A DNA stretch of 8,482 nt from DATKUA01 sp965602675 (GTDB taxonomy: Bacteria > Acidobacteriota > DATKUA01): the NCBI GenBank assembly GCA_965602675.1, contig CBFCZO010000137.1, positions 1-8,482 on the forward strand, written 5' to 3'. Numbering within the stretch: position 1 is the first letter of the stretch; every line of letters begins with the position of its first letter. The notes beneath the pieces are model-generated. The model worked only from the letters and a program-made list of their open reading frames with translations, was not told the DNA's origin and did no database searches. A program made the translations under genes and the position numbers. Positions 1 through 6,164 of the stretch are shown piece by piece.

Positions 1-1243
1 ACCACTGCTTGGAGAGGTAAGGCTCTATCGCGGTTTTGGAACGGTCGGAGTGGCCAATCTCGATCTCGCGATCCTCCACAGCCTCCATCAAGCCCTGCGA
101 TTCCAGGTCGGTAACCACACCCTCGCGGGCGACGAAGCGGTCCAGTCCCGCGTAGCGCCCGGCGTTGTCGTTCAACGTGCCGTCGGGATTTAAGATGTTG
201 ACGATGTCGATTTCCGAGCTGTGCCTCACCCACACATCGTAGTCGTTAGGATCGTGTGCCGGAGTGATCTTGACGCAACCGGAGCCCAACTCCGGCTTCG
301 CCCAATCGTCGAGGATCAGCGGTATCTCACGTTCCATCAGCGGCAGCAGCACCTTCCGCCCCGCCTCGGCCATCTCCTTCAGCTTCAGCAGGTTGGGCAG
401 AATCTTCTCCTTGTGCTGCTTAAGCCTCTCAAGCTCATCTTCCAGCTGCTGTTTCTCCCTGCGCGGGGCTGCCTCGATCCGCGCGGGCATTACTGTAATC
501 AGCCGGTTCAGCTCTCCTTCGGGGTCGGGATGCACTGCGACCGCCGTGTCGCCAAGCATGGTCTCAGGCCGCGTCGTGGCCACCGTGACGAACTTCGGCT
601 CGCCCTCGCTATGCCCAATCACAGGATAGCGGATGTGCCAGAAATGCCCTTGCACCTTCTCGTAGACGATTTCATCGTCGGAGACCGCCGTCTGCAACTT
701 GCAGTCCCAGTTGACCAGCCTGTCGCCACGGTAGATCAGGCCGTCGCGGAACAGCCGGAAGAAGGCTTCCCTCACCGCCCGGGCGCAAACGCGGTCCATC
801 GTGAAGCGCTGGCGGTCCCAGTCGCATGAACAGCCGATACTCTGCAGCTGCTGGATGATGCGCTGCTGGTACTCGTCCTTCCAATTCCAGATCTTGCTCA
901 CAAGGGCCTCGCGGCCGATGTCGCGGCGCGTCTTGCCCTCAAGCTCCATCAGGCGCTTTTCCACCACCGCCTGCGTTGCGATGCCGGCGTGATCGGTCCC
1001 GGGCATCCACAGCGTGTTGTCGCCCATCATCCGGTGCCAACGGATCAGCAGATCCTGCATCACGTTGTCCATCGCGTGCCCCACGTGCAACGCGCCGGTG
1101 ACGTTGGGCAGCGGCATCATTATTACGTAGCGGTTCTCGCGTTCGTCGGGGGAGGCTGCGAAGGCTTTCGAATCGAGCCAGCGCCTGCTCGCTCGCTCCT
1201 CGCTCGCGGCTGTGTCGTAGTGTTTCGGTAGTTCGTCGTTCAT
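1..1243 (-). CDS. valS: Valyl-tRNA synthetase, N-terminal part (cut by the window edge)
   Basis: Class I aminoacyl-tRNA synthetase that charges tRNA-Val in the cytoplasm and hydrolyses mischarged Thr-tRNA-Val. The first 414 residues are present and the C-terminal half runs off position 1. Visible signatures are PLPNVTG (residues 44-50) and HVGH (53-56, the HIGH ATP-binding motif), LWMPGTDHAGIATQ (78-91), and the start of the CP1 editing domain with ATTRPETMLGDTAV (222-235). GCVKITPAHDPNDY (322-335) and GHSDRSKTAIEPYLSKQW (397-414) follow. NWDCKLQTAVSDDE (178-191) replaces the zinc-type NWCP pattern. A charged helical stretch of roughly 45 extra residues (about 246-298) interrupts the editing domain. 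The ATG at 1243 is chosen because an in-frame TGA lies two codons upstream; the Shine-Dalgarno (GAGAG) is weak. Family assignment is certain; the planctomycete-like affinity is from memory. Confidence 0.97.
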   Translation of the reverse strand, partial: MNDELPKHYDTAASEERASRRWLDSKAFAASPDERENRYVIMMPLPNVTGALHVGHAMDNVMQDLLIRWHRMMGDNTLWMPGTDHAGIATQAVVEKRLMELEGKTRRDIGREALVSKIWNWKDEYQQRIIQQLQSIGCSCDWDRQRFTMDRVCARAVREAFFRLFRDGLIYRGDRLVNWDCKLQTAVSDDEIVYEKVQGHFWHIRYPVIGHSEGEPKFVTVATTRPETMLGDTAVAVHPDPEGELNRLITVMPARIEAAPRREKQQLEDELERLKQHKEKILPNLLKLKEMAEAGRKVLLPLMEREIPLILDDWAKPELGSGCVKITPAHDPNDYDVWVRHSSEIDIVNILNPDGTLNDNAGRYAGLDRFVAREGVVTDLESQGLMEAVEDREIEIGHSDRSKTAIEPYLSKQW

Positions 1244-1309
1244 CTCTCAACCGGACTCAAACATTGGCTGTCGCTGCTCTTCGACGTCGACAAACATGTG
1301 GTCGAATCG

Positions 1310-1339
1310 ATTGTAACTAGCTGTAAAAAAGCATTTCCA
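1310..1339 (-). promoter_or_regulatory. Possible weak valS promoter
   Basis: On the minus strand a TACAAT box (1315-1310, 5 of 6 to the -10 consensus) lies 18 bp downstream of TGGAAA (1339-1334, 4 of 6 to the -35 consensus). It would start transcription about 60 nt before the valS ATG. It overlaps the proposed terminator of the upstream gene, so valS could instead be fed by read-through. Tentative. Confidence 0.3.
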
Positions 1340-1366
1340 GCCAAGGAAATAAAGAGCACAAATGCT
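1325..1366 (-). terminator. Candidate Rho-independent terminator after the response regulator gene
   Basis: Read on the minus strand, ATTTCC (1350-1345), a six-base loop and GGAAAT (1338-1333) form a perfect stem. It is followed by GC and six T residues (1330-1325). A wider pair of arms, AGCATTT (1366-1360) and AAATGCT (1336-1330), offers an alternative stem ending directly on the T run. The stems are short and AT-rich, so termination may be partial. The position, about 100 nt past the regulator stop codon and before valS, fits the role. Confidence 0.5.
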
Positions 1367-1464
1367 AACCCACGCAACCGGCAAAGTCAACGAAACCGGG
1401 GGCAAACGGGGGATTTCGACTGCAGTACAGACGGCCTCTGAAATGAATATAAACGAGGAGAATG

Positions 1465-2556
1465 TCAGGTCTTTGTTATCTCTTCGATGGCGTCCCTGAT
1501 CATCCGCTCGGCGAGATCGGGGACTACTTCCCACGCTACTTCCTGGATTACTTCGTCGCTGAGCTTTCTGACGATTTCCTCGACCAGATCCCTTCCCAGC
1601 TTCTCGGCCGTCTCTTCGTCCAAGGCATGTATTCCCGACAAGCCAAGACGCTCTATCACTTTCTGCGTAACCATCTCGACTGCAGGGTCACGCTCCCCAC
1701 GGTCGGATACGACCGGCTCAGGCTCGGGCTCAATCACGCTCTCAACCGGCGCCGGAGTTGCCACCGGCTCCTCGGCTTCCTCAAGCGAAATCTCAAGAGG
1801 GGTCTCCGCTATCCCTTCATCGACCGCCAGTGGAACGGCATTATCGACCTTGGGATGGCTCTTTTCGACCGCCTCAACTGGGGTCTCGACCTCTGTAGGC
1901 ACAGGCGCTGCGATCTCCGCCGCAGGAACTTCCTCCGACGTGTCAATCACCAGGTCTTCCATCCGATCCGTTGTGTCTGGATATTCAACCGTTGCTAAGG
2001 GTTCAGCCGCTGCAGGGGGCATATCCTCCCGTAATTCAAGGGGCTCATCTGAAATCTCAGCTGTAGTGGCCTGGTCGCCCATCTCGAGGTCGGCAAACGA
2101 AACCTCGTCGCTGACCTCCACGCTCAACGGTTCCTCTTCCGATTCGGCAGCCTCACCCGGCTCAGCGGGCGGAGTGCTCTTGCCCGTGAACTCCCGCACA
2201 CCGGTATCGATTACATTCAGCAACGCACTTGGGCTGAACGGCTTCTCCAACATGCCTTCAGCGCCGGCATTGTTCGCGCGATCCTGGTCGTAGGAGGCGA
2301 ACGAGGTCTTCAGCAGAAAAATCTTGGCGTGTGACAACTCAGGATCGCCCTTGATCGTCTTGCACAGCGAATAGCCGTCCATCCTGGGCAACTCTATGTC
2401 TGCCAGCACGATATCCGGCCTCAATTCACGGGCCCGCTCCAGAGCCTCGTTGCCATCGGTCACAGCCACCAGCTCGACATCGCGCTCCGATATCGCCAGC
2501 TCGACAACCTTGTGATTAGATACGCTACTGTCGGCGAGAAGAACCTTGACGCCCAT
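1465..2556 (-). CDS. Response regulator with receiver domain, acidic linker and C-terminal helical module
   Basis: Signal-transduction protein of 363 residues. Residues 1-120 are a CheY-like receiver domain: LLADSSVS near the N-terminus, phospho-acceptor D53 in IVLADIELPRMDGY, T84 in LLKTSF, and K105 in EKPF. The second acid of the usual DD pair is serine (D9, S10). Residues 125-290 are a Glu/Pro/Ala/Val-rich, probably disordered linker. Residues 291-363 are helical and contain LVEEIVRKLSDEVIQEVAWE and VVPDLAERMI. I associate that tail with deltaproteobacterial and acidobacterial regulators; no DNA-binding or catalytic output domain is visible, so it probably acts by protein contact. The ATG at 2556 has GGAGGG (2566-2561) just upstream. 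The gene stands alone, divergent from pyrH, and no histidine kinase is in the window. Receiver assignment is firm; partner and output are unknown. Confidence 0.93.
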   Translation of the reverse strand: MGVKVLLADSSVSNHKVVELAISERDVELVAVTDGNEALERARELRPDIVLADIELPRMDGYSLCKTIKGDPELSHAKIFLLKTSFASYDQDRANNAGAEGMLEKPFSPSALLNVIDTGVREFTGKSTPPAEPGEAAESEEEPLSVEVSDEVSFADLEMGDQATTAEISDEPLELREDMPPAAAEPLATVEYPDTTDRMEDLVIDTSEEVPAAEIAAPVPTEVETPVEAVEKSHPKVDNAVPLAVDEGIAETPLEISLEEAEEPVATPAPVESVIEPEPEPVVSDRGERDPAVEMVTQKVIERLGLSGIHALDEETAEKLGRDLVEEIVRKLSDEVIQEVAWEVVPDLAERMIRDAIEEITKT

Positions 2557-2592
2557 CTAGCCCTCCACTCCGCGTCCACGATCGAAACCGTG

Positions 2593-2640
2593 TCGCGCAG
2601 GCCGGACCCCGCTACACGCCGACTTACCGGCCCGCCGCGA
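2593..2640 (-). promoter_or_regulatory. GC-rich hairpin in the 5' leader of the response regulator mRNA
   Basis: Minus-strand arms TCGCGGCGGGCCGG (2640-2627) and CCGGCCTGCGCGA (2605-2593) pair over 13 positions with one G-U pair and one bulged G, closing a 21-nt loop. The pairing is better in the minus-strand RNA than in the plus-strand RNA, where the G-U becomes an A-C mismatch. It lies between the predicted transcription start and the Shine-Dalgarno and leaves the latter free. No T run follows. The function (mRNA stability, attenuation or protein binding) is inference. Confidence 0.45.
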
Positions 2641-2663
2641 GGCACACTATTTATGATTTAACA

Positions 2664-2692
2664 ATCGTACCACAAGGCATAAAAGCTGTCAA
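2664..2692 (-). promoter_or_regulatory. Strong sigma70-type promoter of the response regulator gene
   Basis: On the minus strand there is a perfect TTGACA (2692-2687), a 17-bp spacer (2686-2670), and TACGAT (2669-2664, 4 of 6) preceded by TG in the extended -10 position. Transcription would begin near 2657, giving a leader of about 100 nt before the ATG at 2556. The direction is divergent from the pyrH promoter, whose boxes begin about 60 bp away. Confidence 0.65.
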
Positions 2693-2751
2693 CTTTCGTG
2701 TTATCAGTGTGTTACGGTTAATCGCTCTCTCCGCAGGCAATATTCTATCCC

Positions 2752-2781
2752 TTGCTTCAACATCAAAACCGTACATATAAT
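2752..2781 (+). promoter_or_regulatory. pyrH promoter
   Basis: A perfect TATAAT (2776-2781) lies 18 bp after TTGCTT (2752-2757, only TTG matching the -35 consensus). The start would fall near 2788, a leader of about 20 nt. The -10 sits inside the upstream in-frame extension of pyrH, which argues against the TTG at 2752 as the start codon. Confidence 0.6.
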
Positions 2782-2808
2782 GCCGCAGACCAAACAGGAT
2801 GCATGACG

Positions 2809-3531
2809 ATGGCCGATAAAAAAACAAAATACAAGCGGGTTCTGGTCAAGCTCAGCGGCGAAGCGCTGATGGGCGGCAAGGAAGTCACTCTCGACCCGGA
2901 AACCGTCAACTCCGTCGCTATGCAGGTCAAGCAGGTGCGGCAGCTCGGTGTCGAAGTCGCCCTCGTGATCGGCGGAGGCAACATCTTTCGTGGGCTCCAA
3001 GCCAGCACGCGCGGGATGGACAGGGTGACCGCCGACCACATGGGCATGCTCGCCACCGTCATCAATTCCCTCGCCTTCCAGGACGCGCTCGAAAACCAGG
3101 GCGCCGAAGTGCGGACAATGACCGCCATCCCGATCTCGAACATCGCCGAGCCCTTCATCCGGCGCCGGGCCACTCGCCATCTCGAAAAGGGCCGCGTCGT
3201 CATCTTCGCCGCGGGCACGGGCAACCCCTACTTCAGCACCGACACCGCCGCGGCGCTGCGAGCCAACGAGATACACGCAGAGGTAATCTTCAAAGCTACC
3301 AAAGTCGACGGAGTTTACGACAGCGATCCCGAGTCAAACCCCAACGCAGTCCGTTACGAGCAGCTCACCTACCAGAAAGTGCTCGAAGACCACCTGCGCG
3401 TGATGGACGCCACCGCCATCTCGCTCTGCATGGAAAACCACACACCCGTCCTCGTCTTCAGCATTCGCGAGGAGGGCAACATCATGCGCGCTGCATTGGG
3501 CGAGGACATCGGGACACTGGTCACGCTGTGA
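2809..3531 (+). CDS. pyrH: Uridylate (UMP) kinase
   Basis: Cytoplasmic amino-acid-kinase-family enzyme that phosphorylates UMP to UDP with ATP, feeding pyrimidine nucleotide synthesis. Visible motifs are KRVLVKLSGEALMGG at the N-terminus (phosphate-binding lysine), VIGGGNIFRG, DRVTADHMGMLATVINSLA (UMP-contact region), and VVIFAAGTGNPYFSTDTAAA followed by KATKVDGVYDSDP (nucleotide-binding end). The 240 residues from 2809 match the family length. The ATG at 2809 has AGGA (2796-2799) at 9-nt spacing; the ATG at 2803, in the same frame, would have only 3 nt and add two residues. The gene has its own TATAAT promoter and ends 51 bp from a convergent gene. rpsB and tsf, often upstream, are absent here, and frr is not the next gene. 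The family call is certain; only the exact start is open. Confidence 0.97.
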   Translation: MADKKTKYKRVLVKLSGEALMGGKEVTLDPETVNSVAMQVKQVRQLGVEVALVIGGGNIFRGLQASTRGMDRVTADHMGMLATVINSLAFQDALENQGAEVRTMTAIPISNIAEPFIRRRATRHLEKGRVVIFAAGTGNPYFSTDTAAALRANEIHAEVIFKATKVDGVYDSDPESNPNAVRYEQLTYQKVLEDHLRVMDATAISLCMENHTPVLVFSIREEGNIMRAALGEDIGTLVTL

Positions 3532-3582
3532 CGGCTCGATCACACGTCGTGAGCTGATTATCCCGGCTGCGACGGATATCCC

Positions 3583-4914
3583 TCACTTCCTGAATTGCTT
3601 GAGAACCTTTATCAGAGCCTTCTCATTCACCTTGAAAAAAGGTGAGACGGCATCGCGCATCATCAGGATGTTCAACTTGCCCTCACTGGAGCCATCACCC
3701 CAGATTCTCTTCAGCTTTGGACCACCTCTCTTTTTACCTTTGCGGCAGACGAACTTGTAAGGCTTTGCCTGCGACTTCTTCACGCTCACTACTCTGATTA
3801 TCTCTCCCGATGTTTCCTGACTGTTCGGGACCACAACGAAGACCAGCTTACGGTTCGGCAAACGAGCGGAGAAATTGCCGGCATCATCGGTTTGAACCAC
3901 GGTCAGCAACCAGCGTTCTTCCGGAGAATTGCCGATCTTGCTTTCGAATATCCAGATCTCGGCACGAATACTTCTTCCGCCCTTCTCGATAACACGGCCC
4001 CTGAACAGGTTGTGAGAATCCCACTCGAGATCCAATTCATCTTTCTTGGGATCGAAACTATCCACAAAAAGTGGATTGGGAAAACATGGAATCTTCAGCC
4101 CTTGTCTGTCCGGATCGTAATAAGCGCAGCTCGCCGCAACGACATATAGCGCAGCGGGAACCGGGATCGAAAACGAACCGTCACTCCTCAGTTTTTTCCC
4201 GTCTTCTCCTCCGACCTGAATCTCCTCGATCTTCTTACCGCTTTCCCGCTCGTAAAAAGTCAGTGTCAGCTCGACAAGCGAATAATCAGCAATGCCGGGA
4301 ATCGTGATCCTGCCTTTAGCTCTGTTCTTGGCCGAGGGAAGGGCGACAGGCAGGTCGGTGTTCAACTCCTTGCCCGGCATGGAATGCCTGTCCCGGGTTA
4401 ACACGCGCAGGTATTCCCCCATTCCAGCCGGCTTGCGTCCGCTTCCCACCTGTTCCGGCAAGAATATTTGTCCCTTACCAAGCGGCGGTATTGCTCCGAT
4501 CTCCTGCTGAAGTAAAAGCAAACCGTCGGAAGATCGGATTTCTACCGTTTCCGCCCCTCTGAAATAAGGGAGGACCAGGCAAAAGGGACCGGACTCCCGC
4601 ACACGACCGCCCCTTAGTATTCCCTCCGCGTCAAGATAATCGTACAGGATCTCATCAGACAGGATGACGTGCTTGGAAAATAACTCGCGTCCTTCCGTGC
4701 CCAGAATGGATACGCAATAACCACCAGCCTGCAGAGGAATCGGCTCGGCGCCTTCGACAACCTTCAATCCCGTCGCTACGAAATTGTTATCACACCTCTC
4801 AATTGAGAGAATCATGCGGCCGGCGGCTGCAATATCTTCCTCTTCGGAACCGAAGACCATTGACGATGCAGAGAATATTATCAATAGGATTATCAAATAC
4901 TTCCTAGTGTTCAT
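3583..4914 (-). CDS. Exported protein of unknown function with beta-sandwich-like segments
   Basis: I do not recognise a named family. The 443-residue product starts with a clear signal peptide: basic MNTRKY, hydrophobic LIILLIIFSASSMVF, and a probable signal-peptidase site after VFG (about residue 22), so it should leave the cytoplasm. Residues 35-140 look like a beta domain ending in FCLVLPYFRGAETVEI. Residues 199-262 (KGRITIPG to SDGSFSIPVPAALYVVAA) and 304-363 (FRGRVIEKGG to DDAGNFSARLPNRKLVFVVV) share a GR-V/I, then DxGxFS, then hydrophobic-strand layout. That layout resembles carboxypeptidase-regulatory-like folds. A basic patch, RKGKKRGGPKLKR, lies at 391-403. ATG at 4914 is preferred over GTG at 4917 because GGGGGA (4926-4921) is then 6 nt away. 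The gene is less GC-rich than its neighbours and separates pyrH from frr on the opposite strand. Confidence 0.85.
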   Translation of the reverse strand: MNTRKYLIILLIIFSASSMVFGSEEEDIAAAGRMILSIERCDNNFVATGLKVVEGAEPIPLQAGGYCVSILGTEGRELFSKHVILSDEILYDYLDAEGILRGGRVRESGPFCLVLPYFRGAETVEIRSSDGLLLLQQEIGAIPPLGKGQIFLPEQVGSGRKPAGMGEYLRVLTRDRHSMPGKELNTDLPVALPSAKNRAKGRITIPGIADYSLVELTLTFYERESGKKIEEIQVGGEDGKKLRSDGSFSIPVPAALYVVAASCAYYDPDRQGLKIPCFPNPLFVDSFDPKKDELDLEWDSHNLFRGRVIEKGGRSIRAEIWIFESKIGNSPEERWLLTVVQTDDAGNFSARLPNRKLVFVVVPNSQETSGEIIRVVSVKKSQAKPYKFVCRKGKKRGGPKLKRIWGDGSSEGKLNILMMRDAVSPFFKVNEKALIKVLKQFRK

Positions 4915-5000
4915 CACCGATCCCCCATCGTTTGGAATTTTAGAACTGCTCTTCCCCTACACCCACAGCGAAGCAGCCGGGATGCGCGAAAGTATGTAAC

Positions 5001-5029
5001 AATATTAACAGATTATTATGCATAGTCAT
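5001..5029 (-). promoter_or_regulatory. Possible promoter of the exported-protein gene
   Basis: In an AT-rich patch of the 246-bp divergent gap, the minus strand shows ATGACT (5029-5024) and AATATT (5006-5001), each 4 of 6 to consensus, at 17-bp spacing. The implied leader is about 80 nt. An 8-bp palindrome TATGCATA (5017-5024) overlaps the edge. This is the best candidate seen, but it is weak. Confidence 0.3.
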
Positions 5030-5080
5030 CGGGATTGACGGGCCTCGGAAAACCAGCTCAAAGGCACTCCATTCTTCTGC

Positions 5081-5108
5081 TTAAAAAAGTAGTTTTCTTT
5101 GTTATAAT
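5081..5108 (+). promoter_or_regulatory. frr promoter
   Basis: A perfect TATAAT (5103-5108) follows TTAAAA (5081-5086, 4 of 6 to the -35 consensus) at 16-bp spacing. The predicted start is near 5115, giving a leader of about 45 nt that ends in an unusually rich Shine-Dalgarno. This promoter makes frr independent of pyrH, as its position beyond an opposite-strand gene requires. Confidence 0.6.
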
Positions 5109-5160
5109 CGCGCGTCAGGCAACTCAAGAGCGCTGGGAGCGAGCCAGGAGGAGGGGGAAA

Positions 5161-5715
5161 ATGGAAGAATTAATGGAAAATACCGAATTATTGATGGAGG
5201 GGTCCATCGACCACATGATGAAAGAATTCGCGGGGATGAGGACCGGCCGCGCTTCCATTCACCTGCTCGATAACATCACCGTTAACTATTACGGCAGCGA
5301 AACTCCACTGAATCAGCTCTCGACCATCACCGCTCCAGAGCCGACCCTCCTGGTGATCGCCCCGTTCGATCCCACCTCGCTCGGCGAAATCGAAAAGGCC
5401 ATCCATCGCAGCGGCCTCGGCCTCAGCCCGGTTAACGACGGCAAGCTCGTCCGCCTGCCGATCCCGCCGCTCACCGAGGAACGCCGCATCGAAATGTCGA
5501 AACTCGTAGCCAAAGTCGCGGAGGACACAAAAACCTCAGTGCGTAACCACCGCCGTGAATCCAACGACACAATCAAGGCCGCCGAGAAGAACAAGGAGAT
5601 CAGCGAGGACGACGAACACCATTACTTCGGCGAGGTCCAGAAGCTGACCGACAAGTTCATCGAGCGGATCGACCAGCTGGCGGACAAGAAGAAAGAAGAG
5701 ATCATGCAGGTGTAG
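5161..5715 (+). CDS. frr: Ribosome recycling factor
   Basis: Cytoplasmic translation factor that, with EF-G, splits the post-termination ribosome. The 184 residues match the usual length of about 185. Family signatures are FAGMRTGRASIHLLDNITVN, YYGSETPLNQLSTITAPEP, LVIAPFDPTSLGEIEKAI, and DGKLVRLPIPPLTEERRIEM. The long C-terminal helix carries SVRNHRRESNDTIKAAEKNK. The ATG at 5161 is set by a strong AGGAGG (5146-5151, within a run continuing AGGGGG) at 9-nt spacing. An upstream in-frame TTG at 5035 would place the promoter inside the gene and is rejected. The gene normally sits directly after pyrH; here an opposite-strand gene lies between them. It is followed after 63 bp by a membrane protein gene on the same strand. 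Confidence 0.97.
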   Translation: MEELMENTELLMEGSIDHMMKEFAGMRTGRASIHLLDNITVNYYGSETPLNQLSTITAPEPTLLVIAPFDPTSLGEIEKAIHRSGLGLSPVNDGKLVRLPIPPLTEERRIEMSKLVAKVAEDTKTSVRNHRRESNDTIKAAEKNKEISEDDEHHYFGEVQKLTDKFIERIDQLADKKKEEIMQV

Positions 5716-5729
5716 CCACACACACGTGA

Positions 5730-5751
5730 AAGGCGGAGCTGCTTGCGCCTT
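5730..5751 (+). terminator. Hairpin after frr, possible weak terminator or processing site
   Basis: AAGGCG (5730-5735) and CGCCTT (5746-5751) form a perfect 6-bp stem around a 10-nt loop, 14 bp after the frr stop codon. No T run follows, so it is not a classical Rho-independent terminator. It may act as an mRNA end-stabilising or attenuating element, in which case the downstream membrane protein gene could be partly co-transcribed with frr. Confidence 0.3.
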
Positions 5752-5778
5752 CGCGATGAACACGCATAAACTCGATAC

Positions 5779-6153
5779 ATGTTTGAATTACTCGCCTGGA
5801 TCTATTTGATCAACTCTGTTCTGTTGATCCTCCACGAGATCGATTCCGCCTACTGGAAAGAGTGGAACCTCTTCAAATTGCCCGGAGGAATCACCGGATT
5901 CCTAATCGTCCACATTCCCCTCATTTTCGTCGTGCAGCTCGGGCTGGTCCTCATGTTCCTGAAATTGCAGGTCGGCCTGATCTTCTCGCTGATTCTCGGC
6001 CTGTCCGGCCTCTTTGCCTTCTCAGCGCACATGTTCTTCATCGCCCGCGGACGGGACGAATTCAAGACGCCAGCCTCCATAGCCGTGCTGGCAGCTACGC
6101 TGATCGTATCGCTGGTCCAGCTGCCCATTACGATCCTCCTGATGGCAAGCTGA
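5779..6153 (+). CDS. Small four-helix membrane protein with HEIDSAYWKEW motif (DUF6713-like)
   Basis: This is a 124-residue, very hydrophobic integral membrane protein. Four probable membrane segments lie near residues 4-19, 36-62, 64-88 and 99-121. The first ends in HEIDSAYWKEWNLF (19-32), a charged aromatic motif. Further histidines occur inside segments 2 and 3 (H45, H84). I recall small uncharacterised bacterial proteins with this motif, possibly classed as DUF6713; that label is from memory and needs a profile search. Function is unknown; clustered His/Glu/Asp at the membrane face could bind a metal or cofactor, which is inference. The ATG at 5779 has no good Shine-Dalgarno. The stop codon TGA overlaps the Shine-Dalgarno of the next gene, whose start is 12 nt downstream, so the two are probably translated from one mRNA. 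Confidence 0.85.
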   Translation: MFELLAWIYLINSVLLILHEIDSAYWKEWNLFKLPGGITGFLIVHIPLIFVVQLGLVLMFLKLQVGLIFSLILGLSGLFAFSAHMFFIARGRDEFKTPASIAVLAATLIVSLVQLPITILLMAS

Positions 6154-6164
6154 GGTAATTAACA

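Noticed and set aside
221..829. 202-codon plus-strand open frame opposite valS
   Set aside because: valS is unmistakable on the other strand and this frame has no domain pattern.
1184..1208. CTCG-rich tract as a tandem repeat
   Set aside because: It lies in the valS coding frame as ASEERASRR and is irregular; it looks like codon-composition low complexity.
1487..2293. 268-codon plus-strand open frame antisense to the response regulator, rich in Ser and Thr
   Set aside because: It is the low-complexity complement of the regulator's Glu/Pro/Ala-rich linker; it has no domain pattern and the minus-strand frame has a clear receiver domain.
2460..2645. 61-codon minus-strand frame in the regulator leader, possible upstream ORF
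   Set aside because: It overlaps the regulator start in another frame, lacks a convincing Shine-Dalgarno and has no recognisable content.
2752..2808. N-terminal extension of pyrH from the TTG at 2752
   Set aside because: It would contain the perfect TATAAT promoter box, has no Shine-Dalgarno, and the family begins near the KRVLVKLSGEAL region.
2704..3276. 190-codon minus-strand open frame across pyrH
   Set aside because: Shadow of the GC-rich pyrH coding frame, with no recognisable domain.
3532..3582. Short hairpins between the convergent pyrH and exported-protein genes as a shared terminator
   Set aside because: CGTCG/CGACG and TCAC/GTGA pairings exist but are short or interrupted and no T run follows on either strand.
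5035..5160. N-terminal extension of frr from the TTG at 5035
   Set aside because: It would span the promoter and the AGGAGG ribosome-binding site; length from 5161 already equals the family norm.
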